Part shown: one piece after another, positions 27,385 to 36,963 of the stretch
Position numbering within the stretch: position 1 is the first letter of the stretch
Layout of the letters: each line of letters begins with the position of its first letter
DNA from: Thermodesulfobacteriota bacterium
Lineage (GTDB): Bacteria; Desulfobacterota; WTBG01; CAIYCZ01; CAIRTM01
Direction of reading: 5' to 3'
DNA length: 43,593 nucleotides
NCBI GenBank assembly: GCA_028278025.1
Contig: JANQFE010000086.1
Location: forward strand, 1 to 43,593
Notes under the pieces: generated by a model
The model's database searches: none
Seen by the model: only the letters and a program-made list of their open reading frames with translations
What the model was told of the DNA's origin: nothing
Position numbers and translations under genes: made by a program

Positions 27385-27519
27385 TCATTTGACCATTTTT
27401 ATGATCAGATCGAGCTGTTCCTGGGTGCCGATAACTACGAAAATATCTCCTTTTTCGATTTTAGTGTTTGCCTGGGGCTGCAAAATTAGATTACATATTA
27501 CACAATCCCGTACTATTGT
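27385..27519 (-). pseudogene. C-terminal remnant of a TrkA-C (RCK-C) domain gene
   Basis: On the - strand about 44 codons in frame end at TGA (27387-27385). They read TIVRD, then LQPQANTKIEKGDIFVVIG and TQEQLDLII. This matches the last part of RCK-C/TrkA-C domains, which end potassium channels and Trk or Na/sulfate transporters with a GD-hydrophobic-G pattern. The family match stops at about 27519. Upstream the frame only runs into a large inverted repeat, with no start codon or nucleotide-binding domain. It is best read as the remains of a transporter regulator gene. Confidence 0.5.
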
Positions 27520-27544
27520 AAAGAGGCAAAACAAAAGATTGTGC

Positions 27545-27586
27545 CAGCACAGGCTGCCGGCGGTCGAACCGCACCAGCCTGTGCTG
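27545..27586 (-). terminator. Large hairpin after the 27624 gene
   Basis: CAGCACAGGCTG (27545-27556) and CAGCCTGTGCTG (27575-27586) form a perfect 12-bp stem enclosing GCGGT-CGA-ACCGC (27560-27572). On the - strand T-rich sequence follows at about 27538-27528. It probably terminates the gene at 27624 and abuts the TrkA-C remnant. Confidence 0.55.
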
Positions 27587-27623
27587 CCTCAATGGTTAGG
27601 CTGCGCGATTTTTTGCAAATGCT

Positions 27624-28376
27624 CTAGAATACCGCACTGGGGGGATAGCTGAGCTTTAACAGCACTTGTGCCGGGATGCCCGCAGCAAGGCCCATTTTGA
27701 CGGCAGGGTCTTTAAGGGTTATGTACTCAAGCCACCTCCCGTTCCTTTTTAACTTTGTATGCTGGTCGTCTTCAGTACTAGGGGTTTCTTTTCTGTTTTT
27801 TAGTATTTCCAGATAGTTGCCAAAGAACGTGTGATAAGCAGCAATAAACAGATCTACCTGATCATCTTTTAAATCAAGCAGCTTGCAGCCCACCATGGTC
27901 GCAAGAGGCACTTCCCAGTAATCCATGTTATAGTGTTCGTCCAGTCCTTTGCGCATCTGGTCTTTATCAAGACCGAACTGTTCTGCCACGCGATCCATGG
28001 CAGAGCGCATGCGTGTCAGGTCCTCAGCAACCGCAACGGCCGGAAAAAGATCAAGATTCATATGGTAGGGACCCGGTCCGGCCAGCGACCATTCAGTGTT
28101 GAAATGGCCCATAGGACAGAACGGATTCTCAGGGAAAACCTCCATTTGAAAGACCATATAATCAATAGGTTCTTCGACCCCCGGAGGTTTTACCTGGTTG
28201 AGCGTAAGGTGCGTTATGGAAGCCTTTTCAATTGCACCGCCGCGTATAATAGCAACATCAGCCTGTCCTATCGCAAAAGGGATTGTTTCCCGACTGCAAG
28301 CATCGGGCCCTGCCAGCTCTGAAAGCTGCTGTATAACGTTTTCCTTGGTTTCAGTCACAAAATTTACAATTTTCAT
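27624..28376 (-). CDS. Unidentified cytosolic protein, faintly HemF-like
   Basis: This 250-residue soluble protein has no signal peptide. A central segment (about 85-112: VFPENPFCPMGHFNTEW, then GPYHMNLDLFP) recalls the NPYVPT-H-N stretch of oxygen-dependent coproporphyrinogen oxidase (HemF) and the fold of ferredoxin-dependent bilin reductases. The HemF WWFGGG-DLTP signature is missing. The C-terminal half is helical with DYWEVPLATMVG. I do not assign a function. It stands alone, with a promoter-like AT-rich gap before it and a hairpin after it. Confidence 0.65.
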   Translation of the reverse strand: MKIVNFVTETKENVIQQLSELAGPDACSRETIPFAIGQADVAIIRGGAIEKASITHLTLNQVKPPGVEEPIDYMVFQMEVFPENPFCPMGHFNTEWSLAGPGPYHMNLDLFPAVAVAEDLTRMRSAMDRVAEQFGLDKDQMRKGLDEHYNMDYWEVPLATMVGCKLLDLKDDQVDLFIAAYHTFFGNYLEILKNRKETPSTEDDQHTKLKRNGRWLEYITLKDPAVKMGLAAGIPAQVLLKLSYPPSAVF

Positions 28377-28440
28377 CGCAACACCTCATATGATCAATTT
28401 ATATAGAATATATAGCTATAGTGTATAGTTATTTACGTAA

Positions 28441-30411
28441 CTACTTAAACCAGACAGGACTTGACCAGGCTATGTGTTTATCTGCCTGAACAATCCTCAA
28501 ATAATAGAAATCACCTTTTGCGGATGTAGTGTTATCAGTAAAAAGATGTTCGCACGAGGAAGTATTTTCTTCCCAGATCTTAAGAGAGGCATTGTTTTTA
28601 ATGATTTCAACCTGCTGAAGCTTGTCGGTTCCAGTTACTTTGAGATACAGCTCCCGTTTTACATTGTCAGCAGCTCTGGCTATGGTTCCCATCCATTTAC
28701 CATTAATTTTAAAATCCACAATAATGCGGGCACCGCTTGTGCCATACACACGTCTTTTTTTAAGGGCATCCCACAGGGCTTCGCGGGTCAACTGTTCTGC
28801 ATAAAATGCCATGACCCCTCCGGTTGCGGCAAGAGGTTCACCCTGCCCGGGATGGCCATTATGAGTATCACCCGATGCGATAATACCCAGGGTATACCCC
28901 CGCGCAAGTGCATCGCGTAAAAATGATCCTTCCTGTGGTTTGTAGATACTTGCCGGGCACCCTAAAAATTCAGAATTGCCGTGGATTGAGCACACCTCAA
29001 CGACAGGTTCCATCTCAGCATCATAGAAATTCCAGTCAGTCCCGATCGGTCCGCCGCCGATATGGTGAGAAATGGTAATAGCATTGCAGCTCTTAAGGAG
29101 CCCCCATAGTTTATCAGGTGAATCACTCTCAGGGTTGCGGTAACTGTACAGGGGAGCGGGTTCGTCCAGAAAAAGGACATGCTTATGACCGTATGTCCAG
29201 TTGGTCCACTCATAGCCAATAAAGGTTACAAACGTGTGGGGAATATGGAATCTGTTGGTAGTTTCTTTTATAAACGGCCATATCTGTGGATGTTCATCAA
29301 GAGCATCAAAGCCCCAGGCGTCGTGGTCGGTAAGGGCAGCAGCATCAAGCCCTGCAACAAAACGTGCATACTGAAAATAGTCTTCAGGTGTTCCCGTGCC
29401 ATCGCTCAGCCGGGAGTGACCGTGCAGATCACCCCAGAAAATGTTCAAATCAGGAAGCTGTTTGTCGGCGATAACCGGATGTGACGCTCCTGAGATTTTA
29501 TTATGCTTGTCGCGGGCAAAGAGTTGATAGGTGCCCTCATGCGGGATGGTGCACGTAAATGAGGCTATGCGATGATCACCCTGCATTGGGGCGAAATGGG
29601 CATTTTCCGGAGAAGATGTAATTGCAGGGTTTCCTCTATAGGACTGGACCCAGTTGTCCATGCGGTCAACTGCCGCAACCGTAACTGTAAAAGGAGCGTC
29701 CGTTGCAACAAGAGAAGGTGCTGAAACAATCAGACGGCTGGGAGGTCCTGCAATAATGTTTATAGAAGGGTGTTGATTGATTGCAAAAAAGTGGCCGTCT
29801 CCATCACCGTCAACTTTTACAAAAAACCGTTCCTGATGCTCTGCATACCTGTCAACTTGAGCCTGGGCTTGAGGGTATTGTCCGTCCTGAGTATCACCGT
29901 ATATAATTGTAATAGTATCGTCTGCAGAAAGCTCTGTTTTTTCAGTTCGTACTACGATGTAGCTGTTTTGTCTATTTGTTACTACCTGGATTCGGGCATT
30001 TTTTTTTGAACATGCTGCTGTTACGTAGCCCGGCATGGCGGGGCTGTAATTCTGTGGAGGTGTCCATCCCCAGAAAGGGGAGATATGAAAGGCAACCCCG
30101 CCTCCTTTTGCAATACCGGTTTCGGCAACAGTAAATATAAGCTTCCATGTGCCGTGCGAGGAAACGGTTGCATCCTGATCAGGTATAACTACAGCCGTAC
30201 CTTTACCATCCTGTGGTGAGGCAGCCCGGCGCGTGACACTATCCGTTTGAGTTATATTTACAGGAACAGAAACACCGTTTCTTTTTTTTAGCTGAAAGCC
30301 GATATAGATACTGCTAACCAGTATGACAGCAGCAAGCAGCATACCTATTACTAAAAATTTCTTATTTGACCTGCGGGTGTTATTATTTGCGGACTGCATC
30401 ACTGTTTTCAA
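28441..30411 (-). CDS. Membrane-anchored PHP-type metallohydrolase (CehA/McbA-like)
   Basis: This 656-residue protein starts with one membrane helix (about 20-42), so the rest lies outside the cytoplasm. Residues about 60-310 are beta-rich, Ig-like. The catalytic part (about 320-600) begins with FWGDLHGHSRLSDG, then ALTDHDAWG, ITISHHIGGG and ASGDTHNGHPG, the His/Asp metal ligands of PHP/DUF3604 hydrolases such as CehA and McbA. Substrates of this branch are mostly unknown; phosphoesters are plausible. A 4-bp overlap puts it downstream of the squalene/phytoene synthase-like gene. Confidence 0.82.
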   Translation of the reverse strand: MKTVMQSANNNTRRSNKKFLVIGMLLAAVILVSSIYIGFQLKKRNGVSVPVNITQTDSVTRRAASPQDGKGTAVVIPDQDATVSSHGTWKLIFTVAETGIAKGGGVAFHISPFWGWTPPQNYSPAMPGYVTAACSKKNARIQVVTNRQNSYIVVRTEKTELSADDTITIIYGDTQDGQYPQAQAQVDRYAEHQERFFVKVDGDGDGHFFAINQHPSINIIAGPPSRLIVSAPSLVATDAPFTVTVAAVDRMDNWVQSYRGNPAITSSPENAHFAPMQGDHRIASFTCTIPHEGTYQLFARDKHNKISGASHPVIADKQLPDLNIFWGDLHGHSRLSDGTGTPEDYFQYARFVAGLDAAALTDHDAWGFDALDEHPQIWPFIKETTNRFHIPHTFVTFIGYEWTNWTYGHKHVLFLDEPAPLYSYRNPESDSPDKLWGLLKSCNAITISHHIGGGPIGTDWNFYDAEMEPVVEVCSIHGNSEFLGCPASIYKPQEGSFLRDALARGYTLGIIASGDTHNGHPGQGEPLAATGGVMAFYAEQLTREALWDALKKRRVYGTSGARIIVDFKINGKWMGTIARAADNVKRELYLKVTGTDKLQQVEIIKNNASLKIWEENTSSCEHLFTDNTTSAKGDFYYLRIVQADKHIAWSSPVWFK

Positions 30412-31376
30412 TACATTTTAGATAGATGCCTGTAATAGGCAGTTAAAAAAAGATTTGACCAGTAAAAGAGCCTGGAGGTGTAAACTATCTGTTTTATGTG
30501 GCTGTGGGATATTTTAGCTTCATCAGAAAGCACAGTAGCATTGTTTCTGCTGATTGCAAGGGTTTTAACCGCAAACAATAACGGCCAGATACAAAAGAGT
30601 CTGATATGATGCTGGAAACGAGGAAGCAGGGTAATATAGGTAATGCCTTGCTGCAAGTGACGCTCAGCCTTATCAGCCAGCATCTCAACAACTTTTAGGG
30701 CTTTTTCACGATATGCCGGCTCAAAAAGGTCTTCGCGTTTTAGTCCGACCCTGTTATAAAAAGTAACCGGTACAAAAACCCAGCCACGCTCATAATCCTT
30801 ACGCAGACCGCGTATAATATTTACTGTTTGAAGTGCTAAGCCGAACTGTTGTCCTAACGGCATGAGCTTATTCTTTAGTTTGTATATTGCGGGAGAATAC
30901 CATGAAAATACATCAGTGAGAAGGTACCCAACCCGGCCTGCTACCTGGTGCATGTAATCATCCATGTCGTCCTCATCAGCAACATAGGGGCCATGTTCCT
31001 GCCATCTGGCCATTCCAAGTGATGTGTTCCGGACATGATCGATAATAATTGGGCGGAGTTCTTGATGGAGTGTATTGAGGAGCTTGATTACCACATCTGC
31101 ATGTTTGGCAACATATGCCTCAGGATCATGCTCGTCAAAATTTGAAATTTCGTCTGTGAGAGTATCTGCCGGACAGTCGCCGTCTAATACCCGGGCCCAT
31201 AATGTAAGCAGTTCCGCTTTGCGCTCAGCCTGCAGTGTTTTAGCGTCCTCAAGGTAATCTGAAACACGAAACAGCAAATATGCAATCGTAATAGGTTCGC
31301 GCAGCCTTGGGGGGAGCTGCTCTATGGAGAGAGCAAAGGTACGGCTGACACGGCGCAGCATTTCATAGTGGTCCAT
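30408..31376 (-). CDS. Squalene/phytoene synthase family protein
   Basis: This 322-residue protein has the first Asp-rich motif DYLED (40-44) and an all-helical prenyl-synthase-like layout. The family joins two prenyl diphosphates head to head to give squalene or phytoene. The second motif, normally NIIRD-x3-D, reads NIIRGLRKD: Gly190 replaces the first Asp and Asp194 remains. This could reduce or alter diphosphate and Mg binding. The C-terminus (about 290-315) is hydrophobic and may anchor the protein. No other terpenoid gene is in the window. Confidence 0.82.
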   Translation of the reverse strand: MDHYEMLRRVSRTFALSIEQLPPRLREPITIAYLLFRVSDYLEDAKTLQAERKAELLTLWARVLDGDCPADTLTDEISNFDEHDPEAYVAKHADVVIKLLNTLHQELRPIIIDHVRNTSLGMARWQEHGPYVADEDDMDDYMHQVAGRVGYLLTDVFSWYSPAIYKLKNKLMPLGQQFGLALQTVNIIRGLRKDYERGWVFVPVTFYNRVGLKREDLFEPAYREKALKVVEMLADKAERHLQQGITYITLLPRFQHHIRLFCIWPLLFAVKTLAISRNNATVLSDEAKISHSHIKQIVYTSRLFYWSNLFLTAYYRHLSKMY

Positions 31377-31471
31377 GAGTAAACTCTTTAGTTAAGTTGC
31401 ATACAGAAAATATGCACGGTAATGGGATTTGATGCTCAGGCTGCAAGGCATATCACATGATGTCATGCTCG

Positions 31472-31494
31472 TGCTGTGTGGGGTGAGCACAGCA
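31472..31494. repeat. Inverted repeat just after gltX
   Basis: TGCTGTG (31472-31478) and CACAGCA (31488-31494) form a perfect 7-bp stem, 2 bp past the gltX stop on the - strand. A second palindrome, CATGATGTCATG, lies at about 31457-31468. No T-tract follows, so termination is uncertain. Confidence 0.4.
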
Positions 31495-31495
31495 T

Positions 31496-32971
31496 CTATA
31501 CAAGGTCCAGTGCTTTGTGTATTCGATGTATTGTTTTTTGTTTTCCGAGTGCTACCAAAATTTCAAACAACCCCGGCCCGGCAGACTGACCGGTTACCGC
31601 AGTACGAACGGCATTTATAAGCAGCCCCGGTTTAATAGTGAGCTCTTCGCAGATCTCCCGTATAGTGTTCTCAGTAGTTTTAAGATCAAATGTGTCAAGG
31701 CTGTCAAGCTTTTCAGCCAGTTGTGGAAGATAGTTTTTGAGATTTGCATCTTTCTGCAGGTTCTTTTTAACGGCTTTTTCTTCAAAGAGGAAATCGTCAG
31801 AGAAGTAAGGTCTTCCTTTGGTTGCAAAATCTTTAATAGTATGCACCCGGGTACGTATTAATTCGATGATAGTGTCAAACCAGAGTTTTTTTTCGTTGTC
31901 ATAAGCACTGTCCCAAAGACCCACGGCCTGCAGCTCTTCACGCACATAGGGTATGATCTCATCGAGCCTCAGCATGCTGATGTAGCGCGCATTCATATTA
32001 ATTGCTTTAGGATCAGTCCAGTTGTTAGGATCGTCGGGATTGTAATTAAAGATTGAATTATGGCGGGCAATTCCTTCGAGGCTGAAAGCGTCTATGAGTT
32101 CCTCTCTGGAAAAGAACTCCCGGTCATCAGGAGTAGACCAGCCCAAAAGCGCAAGAAAATTGCACAGGGCCCAGGGAATGAAGCCTCTTTCCTTGTAATA
32201 AGCAACAGTTACTACTTCACCGTGTTTGCGTTTTGATATTTTTGCCTTTCTCGTATCAAGGGTCAGGGACATATGGGCAAAGATCGGCGGGGTGTAGCCC
32301 AAGGCATTATATATAAGGATCTGTTTGGGAGTATTGCCAAGGCCGTCCTGTCCGCGAATTACATGGGTGATCCTGTCGGTCACATCATCTATAGCACTGC
32401 TGAGTAAATACAGTGGTTTGCCGTCAGAGCGAAGAATGACAAAGTCTTCAATATCATCAAATTGCTTTTCTATATGTCCATATACCTTATCATCAAAAGC
32501 AACACAACCGGATTGCTGCGGGATTTTAAACCTGACAACAGAGGGCAGGCCCTGCTGTTCACGTTGTGCAACCACATCGGGAGACAGGGCTCTGCAGGTG
32601 CCGTCATATTTATAATCGATTTTTGCCTGCTGGGCTTTCAGACGTTTGGCATCCAGTTGCTCTTTAGTGCAGAAACATTTGTAGGCATGACCGGTTTCAA
32701 TAAGTTTTTCGGCAGCGGCCTGATGGTCCTTAATCCTCTTTGATTGAAAATAAGGCCCTTCATCCCAGGCAAGCCCGAGCCAGGTTAACCCGTCAAGTAT
32801 TTCCTTAATGGATTCTTCTGTAGAGCGCTCTGCATCTGTATCCTCAATCCGCAGGATGAATGTACCATTATGCTTGCGGGCAAAAAGCCAGTTGTAGAGA
32901 GCAGTACGGGCACCGCCTATATGCAAGTATCCTGTGGGGGAAGGAGCAAATCGTACTCTCACCTGATTCAT
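31496..32971 (-). CDS. gltX: Glutamate-tRNA ligase
   Basis: This reads as 491 residues from ATG 32971, giving the standard start MNQVRVRFAPSPTGYLHIGG; the 62 extra in-frame residues upstream show no family resemblance, and AAAGGG sits about 10 nt before this ATG. It is a class I synthetase with a HIGH-type motif (LHIGG near residue 18) and a KMSKS variant (KISKRKHG near 240), usual length. It charges tRNA-Glu with glutamate. GlnS nearby means this GltX need not charge tRNA-Gln. Confidence 0.97.
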   Translation of the reverse strand: MNQVRVRFAPSPTGYLHIGGARTALYNWLFARKHNGTFILRIEDTDAERSTEESIKEILDGLTWLGLAWDEGPYFQSKRIKDHQAAAEKLIETGHAYKCFCTKEQLDAKRLKAQQAKIDYKYDGTCRALSPDVVAQREQQGLPSVVRFKIPQQSGCVAFDDKVYGHIEKQFDDIEDFVILRSDGKPLYLLSSAIDDVTDRITHVIRGQDGLGNTPKQILIYNALGYTPPIFAHMSLTLDTRKAKISKRKHGEVVTVAYYKERGFIPWALCNFLALLGWSTPDDREFFSREELIDAFSLEGIARHNSIFNYNPDDPNNWTDPKAINMNARYISMLRLDEIIPYVREELQAVGLWDSAYDNEKKLWFDTIIELIRTRVHTIKDFATKGRPYFSDDFLFEEKAVKKNLQKDANLKNYLPQLAEKLDSLDTFDLKTTENTIREICEELTIKPGLLINAVRTAVTGQSAGPGLFEILVALGKQKTIHRIHKALDLV

Positions 32972-33227
32972 AATAAGCATCCCTTTCGGTGGGCTGTTTT
33001 TTCTGCTACGGTAGTGAACATAACTGGTTTCTAAAACTTGAAAAGTGTAACAGAAAAAGAATTTATGTACAATACTTATCAGAATTGTTTGAGGTTTTTT
33101 TAAAGCACTATATGTGATATGGTTATGACAGTAGTGATTGTATCGGCTTTTAATCAAAAGTTTGGTTAAGGTCTTAAAATGTGATATCTTTTTCTATTGT
33201 TTCATCCAGCAATTATAGGATTTTACC

Positions 33228-33731
33228 ATGGGGCTTGAAGTTTTAGAAAACAAGTATAAGTTGTACATAAAAAAATATCCCGGCAACATATCCCGGCTAC
33301 AAACTATTGCACACAAGATAGCCGCAGTACAGTGCAGTATGCGCGATCTTTTAGATGGAATAACATCCGGTGTATGCGCTTCCTGTGAGCATCCTTGCTG
33401 TCAATGTATGCCTGTTGACGGGTGGTTTACTGAAAGCGACTATTTTATCTTTCGTATGCTTTATGAGGCCCCTTTTAATTTAAGAGTGCCTCATGACAGT
33501 GAAACCGGGTGCAGTTTTCTGGGGTCTCAAGGGTGCGTGCTCCCAAAGGATATACGGCCATATCCCTGTGTAAAGGTAAACTGTAAAGTTGTAACCCAAC
33601 AGCTTGAGGCCGGCGGAAAAGCCGGTCAGTTTAATCGCTTATATGATGAATTGGGCAGTCTCCAGGAACAGGTATGGTCTTTGCTGTCTGAATTCCTTTC
33701 ATCAAATGTACTACAGGCACAATCATCATGA
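33228..33731 (+). CDS. Cys-cluster protein, YkgJ-like
   Basis: This 167-residue protein has a helical start and then GVCASCEHPCCQCMP (about 44-58), GCSFLGSQGCVLP and YPCVKVNC. The cysteine spacing is like that of the YkgJ/UPF0153 family, which probably binds zinc or an iron-sulfur cluster; its function is unknown. It opens a + strand set diverging from gltX. Its last 4 bp overlap the hydrolase gene, so the two are coupled. Confidence 0.75.
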   Translation: MGLEVLENKYKLYIKKYPGNISRLQTIAHKIAAVQCSMRDLLDGITSGVCASCEHPCCQCMPVDGWFTESDYFIFRMLYEAPFNLRVPHDSETGCSFLGSQGCVLPKDIRPYPCVKVNCKVVTQQLEAGGKAGQFNRLYDELGSLQEQVWSLLSEFLSSNVLQAQSS

Positions 33732-34765
33732 CACCTTTGTTTCAGTATGAACTTTTAAATCAGCCTTTTGGAGACCCCGCATTATATGTACGCTTAGCCG
33801 GTGAAAGAAAAGCATTGCTTTTTGATCTGGGTAATATCAGTTTTGTGAAGGCCGGCAAGCTGTGTAAAATTAGTGATGTATATGTTTCCCATACCCATAT
33901 GGATCATTTTATCGGGTTTGACCATCTCATCAGGCTCAATCTTGCCAGGGACAGAACAATCAGAATATGCGGGCCTAAAGGGATGATACAAAACGTCAAA
34001 GGTAAACTCAAAGGATATACCTGGGATCTTGTTGATTCATATCCTTTTATCGTTGAAGTTGTTGAAATTCATGCCCGGACACTCAGGATCGTGCAATTTT
34101 TTTGCAAAGACAGGTTTAAGCACGGGGATGTGCGTACAGTCCCGTATGAAGACGCGCTGGACAGCTATCCGCATTATACAGTAAAAGCCCTCAGTCTTGA
34201 CCATAAAATTACCTCGATTGCCTATTCACTGGAGGAACGGTTTCATATTAATATCAACAAGGATCGACTTGTAAAGCTCGGGCTGCCGGCCGGAAAGTGG
34301 TTACGAGAGCTAAAAGACCACATTTGGGATGGAAAGCCTGACGAGTGGCCGGTTCGGATCAGCGGCGATACAATGCAGGGGCAACAAACGCAAGAGATAA
34401 CCCTTGGCCGGTTAAAAAAAGATATTGTGACTATCACCAGAGGACAAAAAATAGTATACATTTCAGATTGTCGGGGTATTAACAAAAATTTCAAGAGAGT
34501 GATTCCTTTTGTCTGCGGAGCTGATATTCTTTTTTGTGAGGCTGCATTTCTTGAAAAAGACAGTGACAAAGCTGTGGCCCGGGGACATCTGACAGCTCGG
34601 CAGGCTGGTTTTATTGCACGGGAAGCAGGGGTGCGAGAGTTGCAGGTATACCATTTTTCACCGCGCTACGAGCACTGTCCTGAGCTGCTGTATCAGGAAG
34701 CACAGCAGGAGTTTAAAGGTAATGGTCATATGCCGGGGAAGGACATTAAGGAACAATACCTATGA
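33728..34765 (+). CDS. Metallo-beta-lactamase-fold hydrolase, RNase Z-like
   Basis: This 345-residue protein has the zinc motif HTHMDH (His55, His57, Asp59, His60), a YISDC segment (about 242) for the second metal site and HFSPRY near the end (about 312), as in the RNase Z/ElaC branch. The middle insert (about 150-215) is longer than in ElaC. tRNA 3' processing is possible but not proven; related proteins act on nucleotides or small esters. It overlaps the genes on both sides by 4 bp, ending inside the glnS start. Confidence 0.82.
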   Translation: MTPLFQYELLNQPFGDPALYVRLAGERKALLFDLGNISFVKAGKLCKISDVYVSHTHMDHFIGFDHLIRLNLARDRTIRICGPKGMIQNVKGKLKGYTWDLVDSYPFIVEVVEIHARTLRIVQFFCKDRFKHGDVRTVPYEDALDSYPHYTVKALSLDHKITSIAYSLEERFHININKDRLVKLGLPAGKWLRELKDHIWDGKPDEWPVRISGDTMQGQQTQEITLGRLKKDIVTITRGQKIVYISDCRGINKNFKRVIPFVCGADILFCEAAFLEKDSDKAVARGHLTARQAGFIAREAGVRELQVYHFSPRYEHCPELLYQEAQQEFKGNGHMPGKDIKEQYL

Positions 34766-36453
34766 GTATGCATGATTTAAAACCATCACATTTTATTCGG
34801 GATATCATTGATGAAGATCTGCGGAATAATAAACATGAGGGCCGGGTTCATACCAGGTTCCCTCCTGAGCCGAACGGGTATCTGCATATAGGCCATGCCA
34901 AGTCAATCTGCCTCAACTTCGGTTTAGCACAGGATTACAATGGACTGTGTAATCTGCGTTTTGATGATACCAATCCAAGCAAGGAGGAGATTGAGTATGT
35001 TGAGTCAATCAAGGAAGATGTCAGATGGCTTGGCTTTGATTGGGGTGACCGGCTGTACTATGCCTCGGATTACTTTGAACAACTTTATCACTATGCCGTA
35101 CAACTTATAAAAAGCAACAAGGCCTATGTTTGTGATTTGAGCCCTGATGAGCTTAGGCAGTACCGGGGGACTTTGACCGCGCCCGGTACAGAGAGCCCCT
35201 ACAGGAATCGTTCAGTTGCGGAAAATCTAGATCTGTTCCAGCGCATGCGGGCCGGTGAATTTGAAGACGGCACTCGCACGCTGCGGGCTAAAATTGATAT
35301 GGCATCACCAAATTTAAATATGCGTGACCCGGTCATATATCGAATCCTGCGGGCCGAGCATCACCGGACAGGCAGTGCATGGTGCATCTATCCCATGTAT
35401 GACTTTACCCATTGTCTTTCAGATTCTCTGGAGTCGATCACACATTCAATTTGTACGCTTGAGTTTGAAGACCACCGCCCGCTGTATGACTGGTTTCTTG
35501 ACGAACTGGCGGTTGCCTGCCATCCCCAGCAGATTGAGTTTGCACGCCTTAATGTGAGTTATACGGTGATGAGCAAACGCATGCTTATGGAACTGGTGGA
35601 TCAGGCACAGGTGGATGGATGGGATGATCCCAGGATGCCCACTATAGCAGGTATGCGTCGACGAGGGTACACACCGGCGTCGATACACTCTTTTTGTGAG
35701 CGTATCGGTGTAGCCAAACGTGATAGTATGGTTGATATGGCCTTGCTGGAACACTGTGTGCGTGAGGATTTAAACAAGCATGCCCCCCGGGTCATGGCTG
35801 TGCTGCGACCCCTAAAAGTAATTATTGATAATTATCCGGAAGATCAGACTGAAGACCTTGATGCCGTAAATAATCCTGAAGATGCCGGCATGGGAACACG
35901 CAGGATACCTTTTTCACGGGTGCTTTACATTGAACGTGACGATTTTATGGAGGCTCCTCCCAAAAAATTTTACCGCTTGGCCCCGGGCCGTGAAGTCAGA
36001 CTAAGATATGCCTATTTCATTACCTGTACTGATTTTGTAAAAGATGCTAAGACCGGCGAAGTTGTAGAACTGCACTGTACCTATGATCCGGCAACACGGG
36101 GTGGCGATGCTCCTGACGGCCGCAAGGTCAAGGCAACACTGCACTGGGTTTCTGCTGCGCATGCCGTAGAAGCTGAAGTACGACTGTATGATCGTCTTTT
36201 TGTAAAAGAGAATCCCTGCGACGATAAGGATACTACCGATTTTAAAACATTTTTGAATCCAAATTCACTTGAAACGTTACCTTCATGCCGGGTGGAACCA
36301 AGCCTGGCAAAGGCAGCTCCGGGAAGCCGTTACCAGTTTGAAAGACTGGGCTATTTTTGTGTTGATTCCATGAAGGACAAACCGGTTTTTAACCGTACTG
36401 TAGGGCTGCGAGATCCCTGGGCGAAGATAAAGAAAGTAATGAGCAATGAGTAA
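34762..36453 (+). CDS. glnS: Glutamine-tRNA ligase
   Basis: This 563-residue class I synthetase has [15 protein letters not shown] (HIGH motif, about 31-45) and VMSKR (KMSKS variant, about 270), followed by the anticodon-binding beta-barrels. It charges tRNA-Gln directly. In bacteria this enzyme was acquired from eukaryotes and replaces the amidotransferase route where present. It is translationally coupled to the hydrolase upstream. A tandem 14-bp repeat begins at its last codons and contains the stop. Confidence 0.97.
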   Translation: MSMHDLKPSHFIRDIIDEDLRNNKHEGRVHTRFPPEPNGYLHIGHAKSICLNFGLAQDYNGLCNLRFDDTNPSKEEIEYVESIKEDVRWLGFDWGDRLYYASDYFEQLYHYAVQLIKSNKAYVCDLSPDELRQYRGTLTAPGTESPYRNRSVAENLDLFQRMRAGEFEDGTRTLRAKIDMASPNLNMRDPVIYRILRAEHHRTGSAWCIYPMYDFTHCLSDSLESITHSICTLEFEDHRPLYDWFLDELAVACHPQQIEFARLNVSYTVMSKRMLMELVDQAQVDGWDDPRMPTIAGMRRRGYTPASIHSFCERIGVAKRDSMVDMALLEHCVREDLNKHAPRVMAVLRPLKVIIDNYPEDQTEDLDAVNNPEDAGMGTRRIPFSRVLYIERDDFMEAPPKKFYRLAPGREVRLRYAYFITCTDFVKDAKTGEVVELHCTYDPATRGGDAPDGRKVKATLHWVSAAHAVEAEVRLYDRLFVKENPCDDKDTTDFKTFLNPNSLETLPSCRVEPSLAKAAPGSRYQFERLGYFCVDSMKDKPVFNRTVGLRDPWAKIKKVMSNE

Positions 36454-36465
36454 TGAGCAATGAGT
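36438..36465 (+). repeat. Two tandem copies of a 14-bp unit at the glnS stop
   Basis: AATGAGCAATGAGT occurs twice back to back (36438-36451, 36452-36465). The first copy encodes the last glnS residues; the stop TAA spans the junction. Loss of a copy would shorten only the spacer to the next gene. Confidence 0.85.
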
Positions 36466-36470
36466 GATAC

Positions 36471-36941
36471 ATGAATAGTAACACAAAAATATCATGGCTC
36501 ATTCCCGGCCGGCTTGCTAAATCATCCATCCCTGATTATACTGATTTAATAGTCTGGAAAGAAGAGGCGGGGATAGACTCCGTCGTGAATTTGCTCGAAG
36601 ACTGGTATCAGGAAATTGTGCGTGATGAAAAAGAGACGGGGTTTAACGTGCTGCATGCACCGATACGTGATTTTTACGGGCCTTCTGTTGAGCAGTTGCA
36701 TACAATTGTACAATGGATCGACCAGGAGATAACACATGACAGAAAGGTTTTGGTGCACTGCTATGCAGGGATCGGGAGAACCAGTGTGATCCTCATTGCC
36801 TATCTGATCTATAAAGGTCATAAAATTTCCAGGGCAGCAGATGAAGTGCTTCACGTCGGTGCAGCACCGCAATCGTTTGAACAGAAAGAGATACTGGAGC
36901 AGTACTGTTTATTTTTGCAGAAACAAGAACATAAATCGTAA
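36471..36941 (+). CDS. Tyrosine/dual-specificity protein phosphatase
   Basis: This 156-residue protein has the cysteine phosphatase signature VHCYAGIGRTS, with nucleophile Cys97 and Arg103, and a likely general acid Asp67 in PIRDFYGPS. It forms a phosphocysteine intermediate and removes phosphate from protein tyrosine, serine or threonine, or possibly from phosphoinositides or RNA. The target is unknown. It lies between glnS and era in the same direction. Confidence 0.85.
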   Translation: MNSNTKISWLIPGRLAKSSIPDYTDLIVWKEEAGIDSVVNLLEDWYQEIVRDEKETGFNVLHAPIRDFYGPSVEQLHTIVQWIDQEITHDRKVLVHCYAGIGRTSVILIAYLIYKGHKISRAADEVLHVGAAPQSFEQKEILEQYCLFLQKQEHKS

Positions 36942-36963
36942 TTCGTAATCAGCATGTTATAGC

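Noticed and set aside
31496..33157. Longer GltX start at 33157
   Set aside because: The 62 extra residues have no family resemblance; synthetases of this family start at VRVRFAPSPTG, and AAAGGG supports ATG 32971.
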